From contig RZYX01000006.1 of assembly GCA_009930155.1 (NCBI GenBank), positions 1 through 53,308 on the forward strand: a DNA stretch of 53,308 nt. Reading direction: 5' to 3'. Below the pieces are notes generated by a model. That model was not told the origin of the DNA. It did not search any database and saw only the letters and a list, made by a program, of their open reading frames with translations. This DNA is from Clostridia bacterium (lineage in GTDB: Bacteria; Bacillota_A; Clostridia; Oscillospirales; Acutalibacteraceae). This document shows positions 51,837 through 53,308 of the stretch, piece by piece (position 1 is the stretch's first letter; every line of letters begins with the position of its first letter). The translations under genes were made by a program, and so were the position numbers.

Positions 51837-53099
51837 ATGATTAATAAAATTGATTTCACAGCTAAGAATCTAACATCAAATGCAGGTCTTTTTCTTCTCC
51901 TTGAGAACGCAAAAAGTAATGAGATTTTTGATCTAGTTGAAGATGACCTCGTATTTGATAATGACTCCACAAATAAAATCAAGATGAATCATATAAAGAC
52001 GATGATCTGTGGTCACTTTATTGGTATAGACAAGCTAGAACGTCTAAAGCTCCTTCAAAATGATCCACTCGTTAATGAATTTGATATTTCCGTAAAAGAA
52101 CCTGAAACAGTGTCACGGTTTTTAGGAAACTTCACCTTTAAGACAACACAAATGTTTAGAGACATTAATTTTAAAGTCTTTAAAAAACTGCTCACTAAAA
52201 GTAAATTGACATCCATTACGATTGATATTGATAGTAGTGTAATCAACGTAGAAGGTCATCAAGAAGGTGCATCAAAAGGATATAATCCCAAGAAACTAGG
52301 AAACCGATGCTACAATATCCAGTTTGCATTTTGCGACGAATTAAAAGCCTACGTCACCGGATTTGTAAGAAGTGGCAATACTTACACAGCTAACGGTGCA
52401 TCTGAAATGATCAAAGAAATAGTAGCCAACATCAAAACAGATGATTTAGAGATTTTATTTCGAATGGATAGTGGCTACTTTGATGAAAAAATTATTGAAA
52501 CGATAGAATCTCTTGGTTGCAAATATTTAATTAAAGCCAAAAGTTATTCTACGCTTGCATCCCAAGCAACGAATTCATCGGTTGTATTCGTTAAAGGTGA
52601 AGAAGGCAGAGAAACTACAGAACTGTTTACAAAATTAGATAACTGGGAGAAAGACAGAAGGTTTGTTGTGTCTCGCGTACTGAAACCAGAAAAAGAAAGA
52701 GCACAAATATCACTTTTAGAAGGCTCTGAGTACGAATACTTTTTCTTTGTGACAAACACTACATTGCTTTCTGAAAAAGTAGTTATATCCTATGAAAAAC
52801 GTGGCAATGCTGAGAACTATATTAAAGAAGCCAAATACGACATGGCGGTGGGTCATCTTTTACTTAAATCATTTTGGGCAAATGAAGCGGTGTTTCAAAT
52901 GATGATGCTTTCATATAACCTGTTTTTGTTGTTCAAGATTGATTCCTTAGAGCCTTCAGAATACAGACAGCAAATAAAGACCTTTCGTTTGAAGTATGTA
53001 TTTCTTGCAGCCAAAATCATTAAAACCGCAAGAACTGTAATTATGAATTTGTCAGAAAACTATCCGTACAAGGAAGTGTATGAAAAATGTCTGGTATAA
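51837..53099 (+). CDS. tnpA: IS1380-family transposase (ISEcp1-type TnpA)
   Basis: 420 residues, the length of ISEcp1 TnpA. DDE catalytic pattern: Asp in SITIDIDSSV (about 130), Asp in LFRMDSGYF (about 217), Glu in YEKRGNAENYIKEAK (about 325), the IS4/IS1380 YREK-like block. The whole ORF is intact with AAAAGGGG upstream of the ATG. It catalyses DNA cutting and strand transfer at the inverted repeats. The base composition is as AT-rich as the host genome. Confidence 0.95.
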   Translation: MINKIDFTAKNLTSNAGLFLLLENAKSNEIFDLVEDDLVFDNDSTNKIKMNHIKTMICGHFIGIDKLERLKLLQNDPLVNEFDISVKEPETVSRFLGNFTFKTTQMFRDINFKVFKKLLTKSKLTSITIDIDSSVINVEGHQEGASKGYNPKKLGNRCYNIQFAFCDELKAYVTGFVRSGNTYTANGASEMIKEIVANIKTDDLEILFRMDSGYFDEKIIETIESLGCKYLIKAKSYSTLASQATNSSVVFVKGEEGRETTELFTKLDNWEKDRRFVVSRVLKPEKERAQISLLEGSEYEYFFFVTNTTLLSEKVVISYEKRGNAENYIKEAKYDMAVGHLLLKSFWANEAVFQMMMLSYNLFLLFKIDSLEPSEYRQQIKTFRLKYVFLAAKIIKTARTVIMNLSENYPYKEVYEKCLV

Positions 53100-53202
53100 T
53101 AAAGATATCATCTTGAAAATCGAGCGTTGCTCTGTGGATAACTTGCAGGGTTTAATAAGTATCTTTACTCCAAAGTTGCAATCAATAATTTATTGAAAAA
53201 GA

Positions 53203-53232
53203 TTGAAAGGTGGTGGTAAATAATGTTACAAT
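53203..53232 (+). promoter_or_regulatory. Outward promoter of the IS right end
   Basis: TTGAAA (53203-53208), 18-base spacer, TACAAT (53227-53232), the same two hexamers reported for the ISEcp1 promoter that drives adjacent resistance genes. Here it points out of the window. Confidence 0.8.
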
Positions 53233-53292
53233 GTGGGAGTATCAGTTTAAATTCTTCGTGAAATAGTGTTCTTTTAAGCTAATAAAAAATGC

Positions 53293-53306
53293 ACGTGGAA
53301 TTTAGG
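53293..53306 (+). repeat. Right inverted repeat (IRR) of the IS
   Basis: ACGTGGAATTTAGG, identical to the published ISEcp1 IRR. Confidence 0.85.
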
Positions 53307-53308
53307 TA

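Larger units (their letters stand above)
51652..53306 (+). mobile_element. ISEcp1-like insertion sequence (IS1380 family)
   Basis: About 1655 bases (left end uncertain by 1-2). The right inverted repeat ACGTGGAATTTAGG (53293-53306) equals the published ISEcp1 IRR, and the left CTGAGATTCTACGT (51652-51665) is 12/14 identical to the ISEcp1 IRL. TATTA precedes the left end, and the two bases after the right end are TA, consistent with a 5-bp target duplication cut by the window edge. It encodes one 420-residue transposase. A perfect 10-bp hairpin lies at 51724-51744. An outward promoter lies near the right end. Confidence 0.9.

Overview
The window reads as a chromosomal segment of a low-GC, spore-forming Clostridia-type Firmicute, probably a gut Oscillospirales/Lachnospirales relative. 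This rests on the gene order plsX-acp-rnc-Elp3-like-smc-ftsY, the rsfS-yqeK-nadD-yhbY block, the infC-rpmI-rplT operon with an L20-type leader, a SpoIIQ-like M23 protein and strong GGAGG ribosome binding sites. The species cannot be named from the sequence alone.

Positions 1-29.9 kb are core chromosome. Almost everything to 22.3 kb runs on the minus strand: a partial Xaa-Pro peptidase, YqeG, rpsU, MscS, leuS, rsfS, yqeK, nadD, yhbY, an XTP pyrophosphatase, ftsY, smc, a radical SAM gene, rnc, an ACP-like gene, plsX, trmFO, topA, dprA, a SpoU methyltransferase, then rplT-rpmI-infC. Two oddities sit here. The ACP-like protein has Glu in place of the phosphopantetheine serine. FtsY carries its acidic, membrane-binding-like region at the C-terminus instead of the N-terminus. 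From 22.4 to 29.7 kb come cell-wall and redox genes: VanY-like, SpoIIQ-like, GH25-LysM, an S1 protein, two flavoproteins and CapA. A tRNA-Pro(UGG) gene with a consensus promoter closes this part.

Positions 30-49 kb are a mosaic island downstream of tRNA-Pro. It begins with a relic (a coiled-coil gene and a beheaded phage-type primase) that abuts a beheaded surface-protein gene at about 31,417. Next is an integrative mobilizable element: large serine recombinase, TnpW-like protein, relaxase with a second gene nested in another frame, MobC, an oriT-like GC-rich region, a RepA-like ATPase, an iteron-like repeat region, DUF6076, a hypoxanthine-DNA glycosylase, and DUF6550/DUF6809-type genes. Its cargo (40.2-45.7 kb) is a nine-gene operon: Smr, zinc ribbon, an unknown acidic-tailed protein, a small ORF, a membrane protein, an unknown, a phosphoribosyltransferase, a DprA-like Rossmann protein and a HAD phosphatase. 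A consensus promoter and a structured leader RNA precede it, and a hairpin in that leader covers the first ribosome binding site. I consider this operon the best candidate for an undescribed system, plausibly a nucleotide-signal conflict or defence system.

After a perfect 16-bp-stem terminator come a Crp/Fnr regulator divergent from a split permease whose second half ends in a ferredoxin, a DUF2971 gene bracketed by 42-bp identical repeats, an antiporter with a PII-like partner, and small genes. The window ends with an essentially complete IS1380-family element. Its length, termini and outward promoter match ISEcp1, the element known for mobilising blaCTX-M genes in Enterobacterales.
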